Below are positions 44,403 through 53,690 of a stretch of 64,000 bases of DNA, one piece after another. Source of the DNA: Aminobacter sp. HY435 (lineage in GTDB: Bacteria; Pseudomonadota; Alphaproteobacteria; Rhizobiales; Rhizobiaceae). Positions within the stretch are counted from its first letter, which is position 1. Every line of letters begins with the position of its first letter. The translations under genes were made by a program, and so were the position numbers. Under the pieces are notes generated by a model. The model made no database searches and had not been told where the DNA came from. It saw only the letters and a program-made list of their open reading frames with translations. Location of the stretch: NCBI RefSeq assembly GCF_027568395.1, contig NZ_JANKZL010000010.1, positions 62,001 to 126,000 of the forward strand, written 5' to 3'.

Positions 44403-44789
44403 TTACTTGTCGTCGGTGAGCTTTCTTTCGATGATTTCAAGGCGTTCGCGGTCGGCGCTGTCGCGCTCGTCCTGCCTGCGAACATCGTTGTAGGCGCGTT
44501 CGACCATGTTGGTGCGCGCGGTTGCGGCCGCGATCTGGCCGGCCTCGTGGCTGGCCAGGCCGAGGTTGATCTTCTGGCGCGCAACGGCGGCGGCGATGCG
44601 GTTGTAGTAGAGGTCGGGAAACAGCTGCGTGATGGCGCTGGTGTTTTCCATGCTCTCGGCAAGTTCGCGCGCCTCGGCCTCGGCGCTGATCGCCTGGGCA
44701 ACGTAGCCGGCGTGGCGCATCTCGTGCATCGCCTTGAGCTGCTCCTGAACGACGACAAGCTTCTTCAACCTGCCCTTGCGCGTGGTCAT
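44403..44789 (-). CDS. FliJ-like flagellar export protein
   Basis: ATG 44789 begins MTTRKGRLKKL. The 128-aa product is a continuous coiled coil (VQEQLKAMHEMRHAGYVAQA, ELAESMENTSAI, RERLEIIERKL), the fold of the FliJ export-ATPase stalk. It follows fliR by 2 bases. In rhizobia the gene at this place is generally annotated as flagellar or hypothetical. I keep FliJ as a probable role. Confidence 0.55.
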   Translation of the reverse strand: MTTRKGRLKKLVVVQEQLKAMHEMRHAGYVAQAISAEAEARELAESMENTSAITQLFPDLYYNRIAAAVARQKINLGLASHEAGQIAAATARTNMVERAYNDVRRQDERDSADRERLEIIERKLTDDK

Positions 44790-44791
44790 CG

Positions 44792-45544
44792 CTATCTTCC
44801 GATCGTGATGTCGACGAAGCCGTCGGCGAACAGGCTGAGCATGGTGCCGATACCGAAGTAGATGAGGATCAGGCCGCCGGCGACCACGAAAGGCAGCGAG
44901 ATGAAGTAGACCGGGATTTGCGGTGTCAGCTTGTTGACGAAGCCGATGGTCAGATTCATCAGGATCGCATAGGCGATGAACGGGCTGCCCAGCCGCAGCA
45001 CCACCATGAAGCTCTCGGACAGCGTGTCGGTGACGTCGACAAGCGCCGCCTGGGGATTGAACATCAGATTGATCGGGGCGACCTTGTAGGAGGCGACCAG
45101 CGCGCGGATGATCTCGTGGTGGAAGTTGAAGACGAAGAGCAGGATAAGCGCCGAAAGCGAAATGATGGAGGCGAGCGGCGCCTGCGGCTCGTTTTCCTCG
45201 ATCGCCATGCCGCCGACGCCACCGTAGCCGATCAGCATGGCGATGGCCGATCCCATGAACATCAGCGCCAGTATGTAAAGGCGGGCCATCAGCCCGATCA
45301 GCGCGCCGATCAGCAATTCGGAGGCGATCATGGGCATCAGGATGCCCGGACGGGCGTCGACGTAGGGGTAGATCTGGTCCCACAGATGCGCAAGAAGGCC
45401 GCCCGTCGCGGCGACCGCGACGAACAGCCTTATGTGCATCGGCACACGGACGCTCGACAGGCCCGGCATCAGCATGAAACAGCCGCCGATCCGGCAGAAG
45501 GCCAGGAACGCCGCAAGGACAAACCCCTGCGCGGCGACATTCAT
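44792..45544 (-). CDS. fliR: Flagellar type III export protein FliR
   Basis: The 250-aa inner-membrane protein has five or six hydrophobic helices and FliR blocks such as [42 protein letters not shown] and [19 protein letters not shown]. It is part of the FliPQR gate of the export apparatus. Its ATG overlaps the flhA stop by 4 bases, and the FliJ-like gene follows 2 bases later. Confidence 0.95.
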   Translation of the reverse strand: MNVAAQGFVLAAFLAFCRIGGCFMLMPGLSSVRVPMHIRLFVAVAATGGLLAHLWDQIYPYVDARPGILMPMIASELLIGALIGLMARLYILALMFMGSAIAMLIGYGGVGGMAIEENEPQAPLASIISLSALILLFVFNFHHEIIRALVASYKVAPINLMFNPQAALVDVTDTLSESFMVVLRLGSPFIAYAILMNLTIGFVNKLTPQIPVYFISLPFVVAGGLILIYFGIGTMLSLFADGFVDITIGR

Positions 45545-47631
45545 GAGATGGTTCCGAGCACGCGCAGTTCGACGCCCTTTGCGATCTCGACATGGCTGAG
45601 CACCGGCAGGGTCGGGAACAGCCTTTCGATGATCATGCGCACGTAAGGCCTTGCGTCGGGCGCGGTGACGAGGACGAAGCGTTCGCCGGCCTCGAGATGG
45701 GTGCGGATCGCCTTCGAGGCATCCTGGCCGAACTCTTCGAGCTGGCGCGGATCGATGTCGAACTCGCGGACCTCGCCCTTGCCGTCGCGCTTGAGGCTCT
45801 GGTGGAAGGCAAGATCCCAGCGGTTGCCGAGACGCAGCACCTTGAGGGCTCCGGCTTCGCTAAGATCGCCGCAGATCTGCTGCGCCATGCGGATACGGAC
45901 ATGCTCGACGATCTGTTCGGTGCGGCGGACATGCGGCGAGATTTCGGCGATCGCCTCGATAATGAGGTGCAGATTGCGGATCGAGACGCGCTCGGCGAGC
46001 AGAAGCTTCAGCACCGCCTGCAGGCCAGGATAGGTGATGTGCGACGAGCAGATTTCGTCGGCCAGCTTGCGGTATTCCGGATCCTGGCGCTCGAGCAGCG
46101 CCTTCATGTCCTTGTAGGACAACAGCTGGGGCAGGTTGTTGCGGATGACCTCGGACAGGTGCGTGAGCAACACCGACATGTTGTCGGCGAAGGTGAACTG
46201 CTCGCGCTTCAGGTCTTCGGAAAACGAGTCGAGCACGGAGAAGGCGCGCATGCCGAACGCGGGTTCGCGGACTTCCTCGCCGGGGATGTCGGGCAGCGGG
46301 CGCGAACCCAGCAGGACCATGATTTCACCGACGCGCATCTGGTATTCGGCAACGACGGTGCCGTGGATCTTGATCTGGTAGCTCTTCGGCGGGATCGAGA
46401 AGTCGTCGGTCAGGCGGACCTCGGGCACAACGAAACCGTATTGCGTGGCAAACTTCTTGCGCATCTTGGCCATGCGGAAGGCCAGTTCCTGATGGCTGGA
46501 GAGCAGGCGCGTCGACAGCTGCTTGCCGATGAGAAGCTCGATTTCGGCGGTGGCGAGCGACGCCTTGACCGAGTTCTTCTCGTCCTCGACCTTGTCATTT
46601 TCGATCTGCTGCTTCTCGGCTTCGGCCGCGGCGAGGCGCTGGTTGTGACGCAGCGGAATGACGTAGCCCAAGGTCGCCATGCAGGCGGCGAGCACGAGGA
46701 ACGGCAGCATCGGCAGGCCGGGCATCAGCGACAGCAGCGTCAGCAGCGATGCCGCGACATAGAGGGCGCGCGGATAGGCGCCGAGCTGGCCGAAGACTGC
46801 CTGGTCGGCCGAGCCGCGGGTGCCGCCCTTGGAGACCAGCAGGCCGGCGGCGAGCGAGACGATGAGCGCCGGGATCTGCGTGACGAGGCCGTCGCCGACC
46901 GACAGTTTGATGAAGACGTCGGCTGCTTCGCCCATGCCCATGTCATGGCGGAAGTAGCCGATGGCGATGCCGCCGACGATGTTGATGGCGGTGATGATGA
47001 GGCCGGCGATGGCGTCGCCGCGGACGAATTTCGAGGCACCGTCCATCGAGCCGAAGAACGAGCTTTCCTCTTCCAGTTCGCGGCGGCGCAGCTGGGCGGT
47101 CTTGTCGTCGATCATGCCGGCGGACAGGTCGGCGTCGATGGACATCTGCTTGCCGGGAATGGCGTCGAGGGCAAATCGGGCGCCGACTTCGGCGATACGC
47201 GTCGCGCCCTTGGTGATGACGATGAAGTTCACCACGATCAGGATCAGGAAGACGATCAGGCCGATGACGAAATCGCCGGACATGACCAGGTTGGAGAAGC
47301 CCGAGATGACGTAGCCCGCGGCATGCGTGCCTTCATTGCCATGCGACAGGATCATGCGCGTGGTGGCGATGTTGAGCGACAGGCGCAGCATGGTGGCGAT
47401 CAGCAGCACCGTCGGGAACGACGAGAAGTCGAGAGGCCGCTGGATCCACAGCGCGACCATCAGGATCAGCACCGAAATGGCGATCGAGAAGGCGAGCCCG
47501 ACGTCGATCAGGAACGCCGGGATAGGCAGGAACAGGACGGCCAGGATGACGACGATGCCAAGCGCGAAGAAGACGTCGCGTCCATTCTTGTTGGTCGCGC
47601 CCGCACCCGTGATGGTGTCACTGATCGCCAT
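45541..47631 (-). CDS. flhA: Flagellar type III export protein FlhA
   Basis: The 696-aa protein has the FlhA membrane half (~15-330) with the conserved [10 protein letters not shown] and the FHIPEP-like region [22 protein letters not shown]-terminal cytoplasmic domain binds chaperones ([38 protein letters not shown]). It is the main platform component of the flagellar exporter. It overlaps fliR; upstream lies an MFS gene instead of fliQ, breaking the usual fliQ-flhA adjacency. A 697-aa open frame on the other strand is an antisense shadow. Confidence 0.96.
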   Translation of the reverse strand: MAISDTITGAGATNKNGRDVFFALGIVVILAVLFLPIPAFLIDVGLAFSIAISVLILMVALWIQRPLDFSSFPTVLLIATMLRLSLNIATTRMILSHGNEGTHAAGYVISGFSNLVMSGDFVIGLIVFLILIVVNFIVITKGATRIAEVGARFALDAIPGKQMSIDADLSAGMIDDKTAQLRRRELEEESSFFGSMDGASKFVRGDAIAGLIITAINIVGGIAIGYFRHDMGMGEAADVFIKLSVGDGLVTQIPALIVSLAAGLLVSKGGTRGSADQAVFGQLGAYPRALYVAASLLTLLSLMPGLPMLPFLVLAACMATLGYVIPLRHNQRLAAAEAEKQQIENDKVEDEKNSVKASLATAEIELLIGKQLSTRLLSSHQELAFRMAKMRKKFATQYGFVVPEVRLTDDFSIPPKSYQIKIHGTVVAEYQMRVGEIMVLLGSRPLPDIPGEEVREPAFGMRAFSVLDSFSEDLKREQFTFADNMSVLLTHLSEVIRNNLPQLLSYKDMKALLERQDPEYRKLADEICSSHITYPGLQAVLKLLLAERVSIRNLHLIIEAIAEISPHVRRTEQIVEHVRIRMAQQICGDLSEAGALKVLRLGNRWDLAFHQSLKRDGKGEVREFDIDPRQLEEFGQDASKAIRTHLEAGERFVLVTAPDARPYVRMIIERLFPTLPVLSHVEIAKGVELRVLGTIS

Positions 47632-47855
47632 GCTTCATCCGATCGAATCCCGCCGCGAGCCCATGCCACGACCGTTGCACAGTAGTGATCCAAGCTTGCG
47701 CGAAGGTGGGAGGCGGAGCGCCGAGCACCCTTCATCGGCACGGTGGTCCGCCCGGGCATGAGCGCGACTTGGCTTGCTGGCTCACTTTCCGGGACCGGAA
47801 TTGCAGCGGCCATGAAGAGCCTATGCCGCCGCCGAGCGCACAAACGCCATGCTTC

Positions 47856-49499
47856 TCAGTGCAGTTCGATGTGGCCCTTGTGCGTGCCGAGCGCTGCCGC
47901 GAGGCTGGTCGGGCGCTCGATCATGCGGTGAACGCGTGGCGGCTGGGCGCCGCTGTGCAGCGCGCGCAGCTTGTCGCCGATCTCCGCGTCGGCAAGCGTG
48001 GCGCGCTGGTTGTGGCGGACATATTCGAGCCAGGTCGGGGTGTGGTAGGTCTCGACCCAAATCTCGGGGTTTTCGAGATCGCGGGCCAGCACCCAGTTGC
48101 GGGCGCCATCGCGTCGGCGCACCCGGCGACGTTCGCTCATGGCGTCAAGGAATGCCGGCACGTCCTCCTCGCGAATGATGAATTCGATGGAGATGACGAT
48201 CGGGCCCGAGCGCGGCTGGACGTCGAGGGCCAGATGCGGCTCGCGGAAGCGGTTGAGCGGATCGAGGTTGAGGGCGGTGTGGGCGGGCAACGGCAACAGG
48301 AAGCCGATCGCCGCGCCGACGAGCATGGCGGCGCCGGCGACGATGAGTGCGGTCGAGGGGCCATGGCTTTCGGAAATGACACCCCAGATCCAGCTGCCGA
48401 GCGCCATGCCGCCGAATGTCGACATCTGATAGATCGACAAGGCGCGGCCAACGACCCAGCGCGGCGTCGACATCTGCACTGTGATGTTGAAATGCGATAG
48501 CGCCAGCACCCAGCAGGCGCCGCCGACAAGCAGGCCAGCGCTGGTCAGCCAGGCATAAGTGCTCCATGCGGCAAGCCAGCTGCACAGGGCAAAGCCGAGG
48601 AAGGCCGAGCGGACGATCGCCTCGCTCGACATGCTGCGGCGGATGCGGCCGCTGATCAGCGCGCCGCCGACAGCGCCGACGCCGAATGCGCCGAGCATGA
48701 CGCCGTAGGTCAGCGGTCCGCCGGCGACGAGGTCGCGGGCGACCAGCGGCAGGAGGGCCTGGATGACGACCGCGGTGAAGCCAAAGCTGAAGCTGCGCAG
48801 CAGCACCTTGGCGATGTTGGGTGACATGGCGACATAACGCAGCCCGGCGCCCACAGCCTGTCCAAGCGTCTCGCGCGGCAGGGCGTTCTTGGGAATTTGC
48901 GGGCGCCAGCGAAACAGCACGATGATCAGCGCGAAATAGCTCAGCGTGTTGACGGCGAAGGCCGCTGCCGCACCCGCTGCCGCGACAATGATGCCGCCAA
49001 TGGCCGGGCCGACGCTGCGCGTCATGTTGAAGCCCATCGAGTTGAGCGCAACTGCCGCCGGCATGACCGGTCGCGGCACCATGTCGCCGACGGAAGCTTG
49101 CCAGGACGGGTTGTTGAGGGCTGTGCCGCAACCGATCAGGAAGGTGAAGGTGAGCAGCAGCCAGGGCGTGATGAGACCGAGATAGGCAACCAGTGTCAGG
49201 AGCGCGGACACGGCGAGCATGAAACATTGCGCCGTCAGCATGACGCGGCGGCGGTCGTAGCTGTCGGCGAGCGCGCCGGATACCAGCGAAAACAGCATGA
49301 TCGGCAGCGAGATCGAGGCCTGGACGAGCGCCACCATGTCGGAAGACGTGGCGATCGAGGTCATCAACCACGCGGCACCGACCGCCTGGATCAGGCCGCC
49401 AAAATTTGAGGCGAGGCTGGCAAACCAGACCGACCGGAACGTGCTGTGTTTGAATGGCTCAAGCGCCGAGCCTTGCTCGTACTTGTGGTCGTCGTCCAT
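47856..49499 (-). CDS. MFS_3 family exporter (EntS-like) inserted within the flagellar operon
   Basis: The start is ATG 49499 (MDDDHKYEQGS). The 547-aa product has the MFS_3/PF05977 layout: ~10-12 membrane helices (FKHSTFRSVWFASLASNFGG, SGALADSYDRRRVMLTAQ) and, beyond ~435, a soluble ABM-like C-terminal domain (IVISIEFIIREEDVPAFLDAM, WVETYHTPTWLEYVRHNQRA). Members export siderophores or drugs. It lies between fliQ and flhA on the same strand, with 150 bases to fliQ and 224 to flhA. It therefore interrupts a block that is contiguous in other rhizobia. Confidence 0.87.
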   Translation of the reverse strand: MDDDHKYEQGSALEPFKHSTFRSVWFASLASNFGGLIQAVGAAWLMTSIATSSDMVALVQASISLPIMLFSLVSGALADSYDRRRVMLTAQCFMLAVSALLTLVAYLGLITPWLLLTFTFLIGCGTALNNPSWQASVGDMVPRPVMPAAVALNSMGFNMTRSVGPAIGGIIVAAAGAAAAFAVNTLSYFALIIVLFRWRPQIPKNALPRETLGQAVGAGLRYVAMSPNIAKVLLRSFSFGFTAVVIQALLPLVARDLVAGGPLTYGVMLGAFGVGAVGGALISGRIRRSMSSEAIVRSAFLGFALCSWLAAWSTYAWLTSAGLLVGGACWVLALSHFNITVQMSTPRWVVGRALSIYQMSTFGGMALGSWIWGVISESHGPSTALIVAGAAMLVGAAIGFLLPLPAHTALNLDPLNRFREPHLALDVQPRSGPIVISIEFIIREEDVPAFLDAMSERRRVRRRDGARNWVLARDLENPEIWVETYHTPTWLEYVRHNQRATLADAEIGDKLRALHSGAQPPRVHRMIERPTSLAAALGTHKGHIELH

Positions 49500-49649
49500 G
49501 CGTGAAGCCGGCCCTGCCGGATGCCCTCTGTGAATCGCTTCGGGCAACTAGACCATGTTCGTTGCACCGGGTGAACCTCTTTGTCGGCCGGGCGCGTGGA
49601 CCAATGCCGGTGCTCAGCGGTCAAACCGGCGATTTGTGCCGGGCGGGCG

Positions 49650-49916
49650 TCAGAAGCCGGTTTCGATGCGCTCGAAGATGACGTTGGTGAACGACGATAT
49701 CTGAGCGCCGATGAACGGGCCGGTGAGCGCCGACACCAGAAGGATGGCGACGATCTTCGGCACGAAGGTCAGGGTGATTTCCTGAATCTGGGTCAGGGCC
49801 TGGATGAGCGCGATGCCGACGCCGACCAGCATGGCGACGCCTACGGCAGGACCGGAGGCTGTCAGCACGGTCCAGATCGCAAACTGGACAAGGTCTAGTG
49901 CGTCGGCTTCGTTCAC
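49650..49916 (-). CDS. fliQ: Flagellar type III export protein FliQ
   Basis: The 88-aa protein has two membrane helices and the family pattern ASGPAVGVAMLVGVGIALIQ, ALTQIQEITLTFVPKI, typical of FliQ/SctS. It is part of the export gate. Its start overlaps the flgD stop by 4 bases. The usual next gene flhA is displaced by an MFS exporter. Confidence 0.95.
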   Translation of the reverse strand: MNEADALDLVQFAIWTVLTASGPAVGVAMLVGVGIALIQALTQIQEITLTFVPKIVAILLVSALTGPFIGAQISSFTNVIFERIETGF

Positions 49917-50335
49917 GCAGGGGTGGCCTTGATCGAGACGCCTGGGTTGATCACGACGGACTTGCCGTCGGTGAGGACAGCGACCACGCCATCCTTGAAC
50001 AGGCGGACTTCGGCGACAACGCCCGACGTCTTGCCATCGGGAGACGTCACCGTCCGGCCGATCAGGGCGTCGGCCTGGGCGAGGGCGGAGCCCTGCAATA
50101 TCTGGTCGAGGCGCGTATTCATCTGCACCGACTGCTCGACCTGCGAGAATTGGGCGAGCTGCGCGACATACTGGGTCGAATCCATCGGCTTGGTCGGATC
50201 CTGGTTCTTCATCTCCGCGACAAGGAGCTTGAGGAAGGAATTATAGTCGACCTGCGTCTTGGATGCAGCCGTCGGCGTGTTGCCGGTCTTCGTATTCGTG
50301 CCAACCGGCAAGGTGGTGGTGTAATCGATGGCCAT
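49913..50335 (-). CDS. flgD: Flagellar hook-capping protein FlgD
   Basis: The 140-aa protein has the FlgD core: DYNSFLKLLVAEMKNQDPTKPMDSTQYVAQLAQFSQVEQ, in which the polymerase-like cap segment is visible. It is short (E. coli FlgD is ~230 aa), as usual in alphaproteobacteria, lacking the Ig-like domain. It caps the hook during growth. The start overlaps the flbT stop by one base (TGATG), and the stop overlaps fliQ. Confidence 0.94.
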   Translation of the reverse strand: MAIDYTTTLPVGTNTKTGNTPTAASKTQVDYNSFLKLLVAEMKNQDPTKPMDSTQYVAQLAQFSQVEQSVQMNTRLDQILQGSALAQADALIGRTVTSPDGKTSGVVAEVRLFKDGVVAVLTDGKSVVINPGVSIKATPA

Positions 50336-50775
50336 CAGAATTTGCCTCCGGCAGCGACCGCGCGCTCCTGGGCCGGCTGATCGTTGCCGGCGATGGCGCG
50401 CTGTTCGAGTGGATAGAGCGAGCGTATCGTCTTCAGCGCCTCGTAGACGTGATCTTCGGCGACCAGGCGATCGACCTGCTTCAACGTCGCAAGGATCTCG
50501 GCATTGTTGAACGTTGCCAGCAGCAGCGGCAACGAGCGCTTGAACATGTCGCGTGCGTCGACCGCGCCGACCGGATCGACCAGCATCACCTGCAAGATGA
50601 AATAGAGCTGGCGCAGCGGAGTCGATGCCTGCTCCGGCTGCAGCACGTGGCTTTCGAGCAGGAATTGCACATCGTTGAGAAGTTCGAGCGAGACCTTGCG
50701 GTCGGCACGAACGACAGCCCCGTTGATGTAGATCTTCTCGTTGGCCTTGAGCGAGATTTTCAGCGTGTTTTTCAT
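50335..50775 (-). CDS. flbT: Flagellin-mRNA regulator FlbT
   Basis: ATG 50775 begins MKNTLKISLKANE. The 146-aa protein matches FlbT: KIYINGAVVRADRKVSLELL, FLLESHVLQPEQASTPLRQLYF and MLVDPVGA. In Caulobacter FlbT binds flagellin mRNA and represses its translation until the hook is done; in some rhizobia it is an activator. It lies between flaF and flgD with overlapping ends. Confidence 0.94.
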   Translation of the reverse strand: MKNTLKISLKANEKIYINGAVVRADRKVSLELLNDVQFLLESHVLQPEQASTPLRQLYFILQVMLVDPVGAVDARDMFKRSLPLLLATFNNAEILATLKQVDRLVAEDHVYEALKTIRSLYPLEQRAIAGNDQPAQERAVAAGGKF

Positions 50776-51119
50776 TGGATGCCGTCGCGGATGATCTGCG
50801 AGACCTCGATCAGGCCTTCGAAGCTTTCGCTGCGGCCCTGGCGGATGTCTTCGGCTTCGCGGAGAACCCAAAGCCCGATGGAGATCAGGTTGGCGCGCAG
50901 TTCCTTGGGCAAGGCGTTGTCCGGGTTGCCGAGATCATCCAGCAAGGTGGTCCACACCCGGTTGGTGAAGCTCAGCGCATCGATGGCCGCGGTCGACTGG
51001 GCGCCTTCTTGCGCTGCCTTGCCCAACATGTCGATGGATCGGGTGAGCAGCTGGCGTTCGCGGTCGCGCGCATCGGCGACGGAGTCGGTCTGAATGTCGG
51101 CATAGGAAAATTGATACAT
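50772..51119 (-). CDS. flaF: Flagellar biosynthesis regulator FlaF
   Basis: The 115-aa helical protein has the FlaF pattern MYQFSYADIQTD, ARDRERQLLTRSIDML and SFTNRVWTTLLDDLGNPDN. FlaF is a positive counterpart of FlbT, needed for flagellin production. The stop overlaps the flbT start by 4 bases. Confidence 0.94.
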   Translation of the reverse strand: MYQFSYADIQTDSVADARDRERQLLTRSIDMLGKAAQEGAQSTAAIDALSFTNRVWTTLLDDLGNPDNALPKELRANLISIGLWVLREAEDIRQGRSESFEGLIEVSQIIRDGIQ

Positions 51120-51141
51120 AAGTGTCCCGTCTATTTGCCGT

Positions 51142-52197
51142 TCAGCTCAGGAATTTCATGAGGCTCAGTTGTTGGATACGCGCCGTAAGCGCATAGGACT
51201 TCTCGATCTGCGAGAGCAGGTCCGTGACCATCGTCGAGGCTCTGTAGGGATCGACGCCTTCGGTATCGAGGATGTGCCTCTCGAACAGGTCCATCTGCAT
51301 CTTGACGCGTTCGGTGGCGTTCTCGACGCGTTGTTCGATGATGCCTGCCTGCGATTGCAACTGACCGACCTCGCTGATCGCCGAACCGATCGTGGAAACG
51401 GCGCGATTGACAACCACTTCGCGAGCTGCCGCGCCGACATTGCTGTCGAGCAGGTCAGAGACGAAGGCCGCAGCCATTGCGATCTTGCGAATGCCTTCGT
51501 TGTTGGCGCTGACGGAGGTCTCCGTGGTTTCGTTCAATGTGATGCGGCTGGTGATGCCCTGGTCGGTGGCATTGGACCATGGCGAGCCGGCCGCCTGCCA
51601 GCCCGCCCCAAGGAACATCGGCTCAACGACATTCGTCAGGAAACTGTCCATCTGCGCTGCACTGATATTGGCTGCCGCAGGGGCATTCTGGTCGAAGCCA
51701 AAATTTGCGAGGAAGGCGGCGTCGAATGCCGCCTTGGTCGGTGAGCCGGCCTTGAATTCGTTGATCGGCTTGACGTCGGTGTTGGTGCCGGCGAACAGAT
51801 ATTCGCCATTGAGGCTGGTGTTGAGAACCGCCGTCATGGTGTCGAGCGTGCCGCGCGCGCTCTTCTGCGTCAATGCGTAGGCCGCATCGCCCGAGGCGCT
51901 GCTGGTCAGGCTCGACAGCAGGGTCTGGGCAGCCTTGTTGATTTCGCCGAGCGAGGTCTGTGTCGCGGCCAACCGGGACGCCACCAGTCCGTTGGAGTCG
52001 ACGATGCCATCCAGTCGCGCAAGGTCGCGATTGAGCGTGATCGACTGAGCCGTGCGGGCGCCCAGCGCCAGGCCGCGATCGGCGACGAAACCGGTTCCTA
52101 CCTCCTTTTGTGCCTTGGTAAGCGCCGATTGCTGACGAAGCAGGGAGTAGCGAAGGGCGTTCGAGACGGCCGAAGACGAGACGAAGGTTGTTTTCAT
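51142..52197 (-). CDS. flgL: Flagellar hook-associated protein 3 (FlgL)
   Basis: The 351-aa protein has the flagellin-like N-terminal helix (VSSSAVSNALRYSLLRQQSAL, LTKAQKEVGTG) and a C-terminal helix with SQIEKSYALTARIQQLS. It forms the hook-filament junction with FlgK. It follows flgK by 4 bases and precedes flaF by 22. Confidence 0.94.
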   Translation of the reverse strand: MKTTFVSSSAVSNALRYSLLRQQSALTKAQKEVGTGFVADRGLALGARTAQSITLNRDLARLDGIVDSNGLVASRLAATQTSLGEINKAAQTLLSSLTSSASGDAAYALTQKSARGTLDTMTAVLNTSLNGEYLFAGTNTDVKPINEFKAGSPTKAAFDAAFLANFGFDQNAPAAANISAAQMDSFLTNVVEPMFLGAGWQAAGSPWSNATDQGITSRITLNETTETSVSANNEGIRKIAMAAAFVSDLLDSNVGAAAREVVVNRAVSTIGSAISEVGQLQSQAGIIEQRVENATERVKMQMDLFERHILDTEGVDPYRASTMVTDLLSQIEKSYALTARIQQLSLMKFLS

Positions 52198-52201
52198 GGC
52201 C

Positions 52202-53656
52202 CTACCTCACCGCCGCGAGCAGCGCGGCGAGCATGTCGTCGACTGCCTTGATGAGCCGTGACGAGGCCTGGTAGGCGTGCTCCAGATCAAGCAGCAGCGA
52301 CATCTCGATGTCGACGTTGACGCCGGTTTCATTGGACAGCGCCTCGGCAGTGCGCACAGCGAGAGCTTCCTTGCTTTCGGTGGCGGAGTAGGCTTGCTGA
52401 CGCATGCCTTCGAACCAGCCGATCGCATTGGTGGTGAACGTGCTGAGGCTTGAATTCAGGGTCACGCCCGCTGCCGGGTCGAAAACCATCGTCTGGTCGA
52501 TGCGCTCGCCATAGGAGATCAGCAGGTCGGCGTAAGAGGCGTTGCCGGACGGGTTCTTGATGTAGGCCGCGCCGTTGATGCCGCCGTCGCGCAGAAGCTT
52601 GGGGTTGCCGCCGGCAATGGGGTCGACCGCCGGATTGAGCCTGATCGAACTGGCAAGGCCGTTGACCAGAGTTCCGGCCGGCGGAACGCCGGGGCCGCCC
52701 GACCAGGTGAACAGGCCGGCCTGGTTGGCCAGCGCCGGAGCGGTTTCGGCGAAAGCGGTAATCAGGCCGCGGGCCATTTCGTCGAGCTGAGCCTGCATGG
52801 TGTTGGCCACGCTGTCGCGCAGCTGGACCAGACCGGCAAGCTTGCCTGCGGCGTCGGTGTTGGCGCCAGTGCCAGGCTGGAGAGGTACGCCGTCGATGTA
52901 GATCTTGTTGCCCGCGGTGCCGGCGACATAGCCGGAAGAGGGCGAGAAGCTGACGACGCGCGGCACCGTCTCGAACAGCGTGGCGCCGTCCGCCGTGGTG
53001 ATGACCATGTCGTTGTCGCCGCGCTTGAAGGTCGAGACCGGAACGATCTCGGAAATCTTCTTCAGGATGGCGTCGCGCTGGTCGAGCGAGTCGTTGACGT
53101 CCTTGCCGACACGCGTCCCGGCGATGATCGCCTTGTTGGCGATCTCGAAGTCGGCAAGAAGCTTGTTGAGCTGGTCGACGGTGGTGGAAATCTCGCTGTC
53201 GGTCTCCGTGCGGAAACGCTGGATGGCCGCGCTGCCGTCATTGAGCGTGCGCACCACCTGGCGGGCAGCGTCCACGGCTGCGACGCCGAGGTTCTGGTTC
53301 GAGGGGGCGGCCGAATAGATCTGCAAGGCTTCCTGGAGCCTGCCAAGCGCGGATGCGGCCGAACCCGAGTTGTCGTCGCCATTGACGTCGAGGGCCAGTT
53401 TCTGGAGGCCGTCATAAAGCGTGCCCTGGCCGGAATAGGACGCCAGCGCCGACAGGTTCTGGCGGAACAGGAGGTCGTTGGTCGTGCGCTGTATTTCGAC
53501 GACGCGCGCCCCGGGGCCGGTGCTGCCGAGCACGGCGCTGCGGCGCGCGTAGTCTGGATTTTGCGCTTCCGAGACGTTGCGGGAAAGAGTGCTGGTCTGG
53601 CGCGACGTATTCTGAAGCGCAGATTGGGCGATGCTTAGGGCTGACGTCAGGGACAT
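52202..53656 (-). CDS. flgK: Flagellar hook-associated protein 1 (FlgK)
   Basis: The 484-aa protein has the FlgK N-terminus (SLTSALSIAQSALQNTSRQT, NPDYARRSAV), a central globular region and the C-terminal DIEMSLLLDLEHAYQASSRL helix shared with hook proteins. It is the first hook-filament junction protein. Confidence 0.95.
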   Translation of the reverse strand: MSLTSALSIAQSALQNTSRQTSTLSRNVSEAQNPDYARRSAVLGSTGPGARVVEIQRTTNDLLFRQNLSALASYSGQGTLYDGLQKLALDVNGDDNSGSAASALGRLQEALQIYSAAPSNQNLGVAAVDAARQVVRTLNDGSAAIQRFRTETDSEISTTVDQLNKLLADFEIANKAIIAGTRVGKDVNDSLDQRDAILKKISEIVPVSTFKRGDNDMVITTADGATLFETVPRVVSFSPSSGYVAGTAGNKIYIDGVPLQPGTGANTDAAGKLAGLVQLRDSVANTMQAQLDEMARGLITAFAETAPALANQAGLFTWSGGPGVPPAGTLVNGLASSIRLNPAVDPIAGGNPKLLRDGGINGAAYIKNPSGNASYADLLISYGERIDQTMVFDPAAGVTLNSSLSTFTTNAIGWFEGMRQQAYSATESKEALAVRTAEALSNETGVNVDIEMSLLLDLEHAYQASSRLIKAVDDMLAALLAAVR

Positions 53657-53690
53657 GCGCAGTCTTTCGCGGGCTGGTGCCCGTCAGGGG

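Noticed and set aside
45592-47685. A 697-codon open frame antisense to flhA
   Set aside because: It is the GC-rich codon shadow of flhA, full of Asp/Gly/Arg/His repeats without domains; flhA itself is unmistakable.
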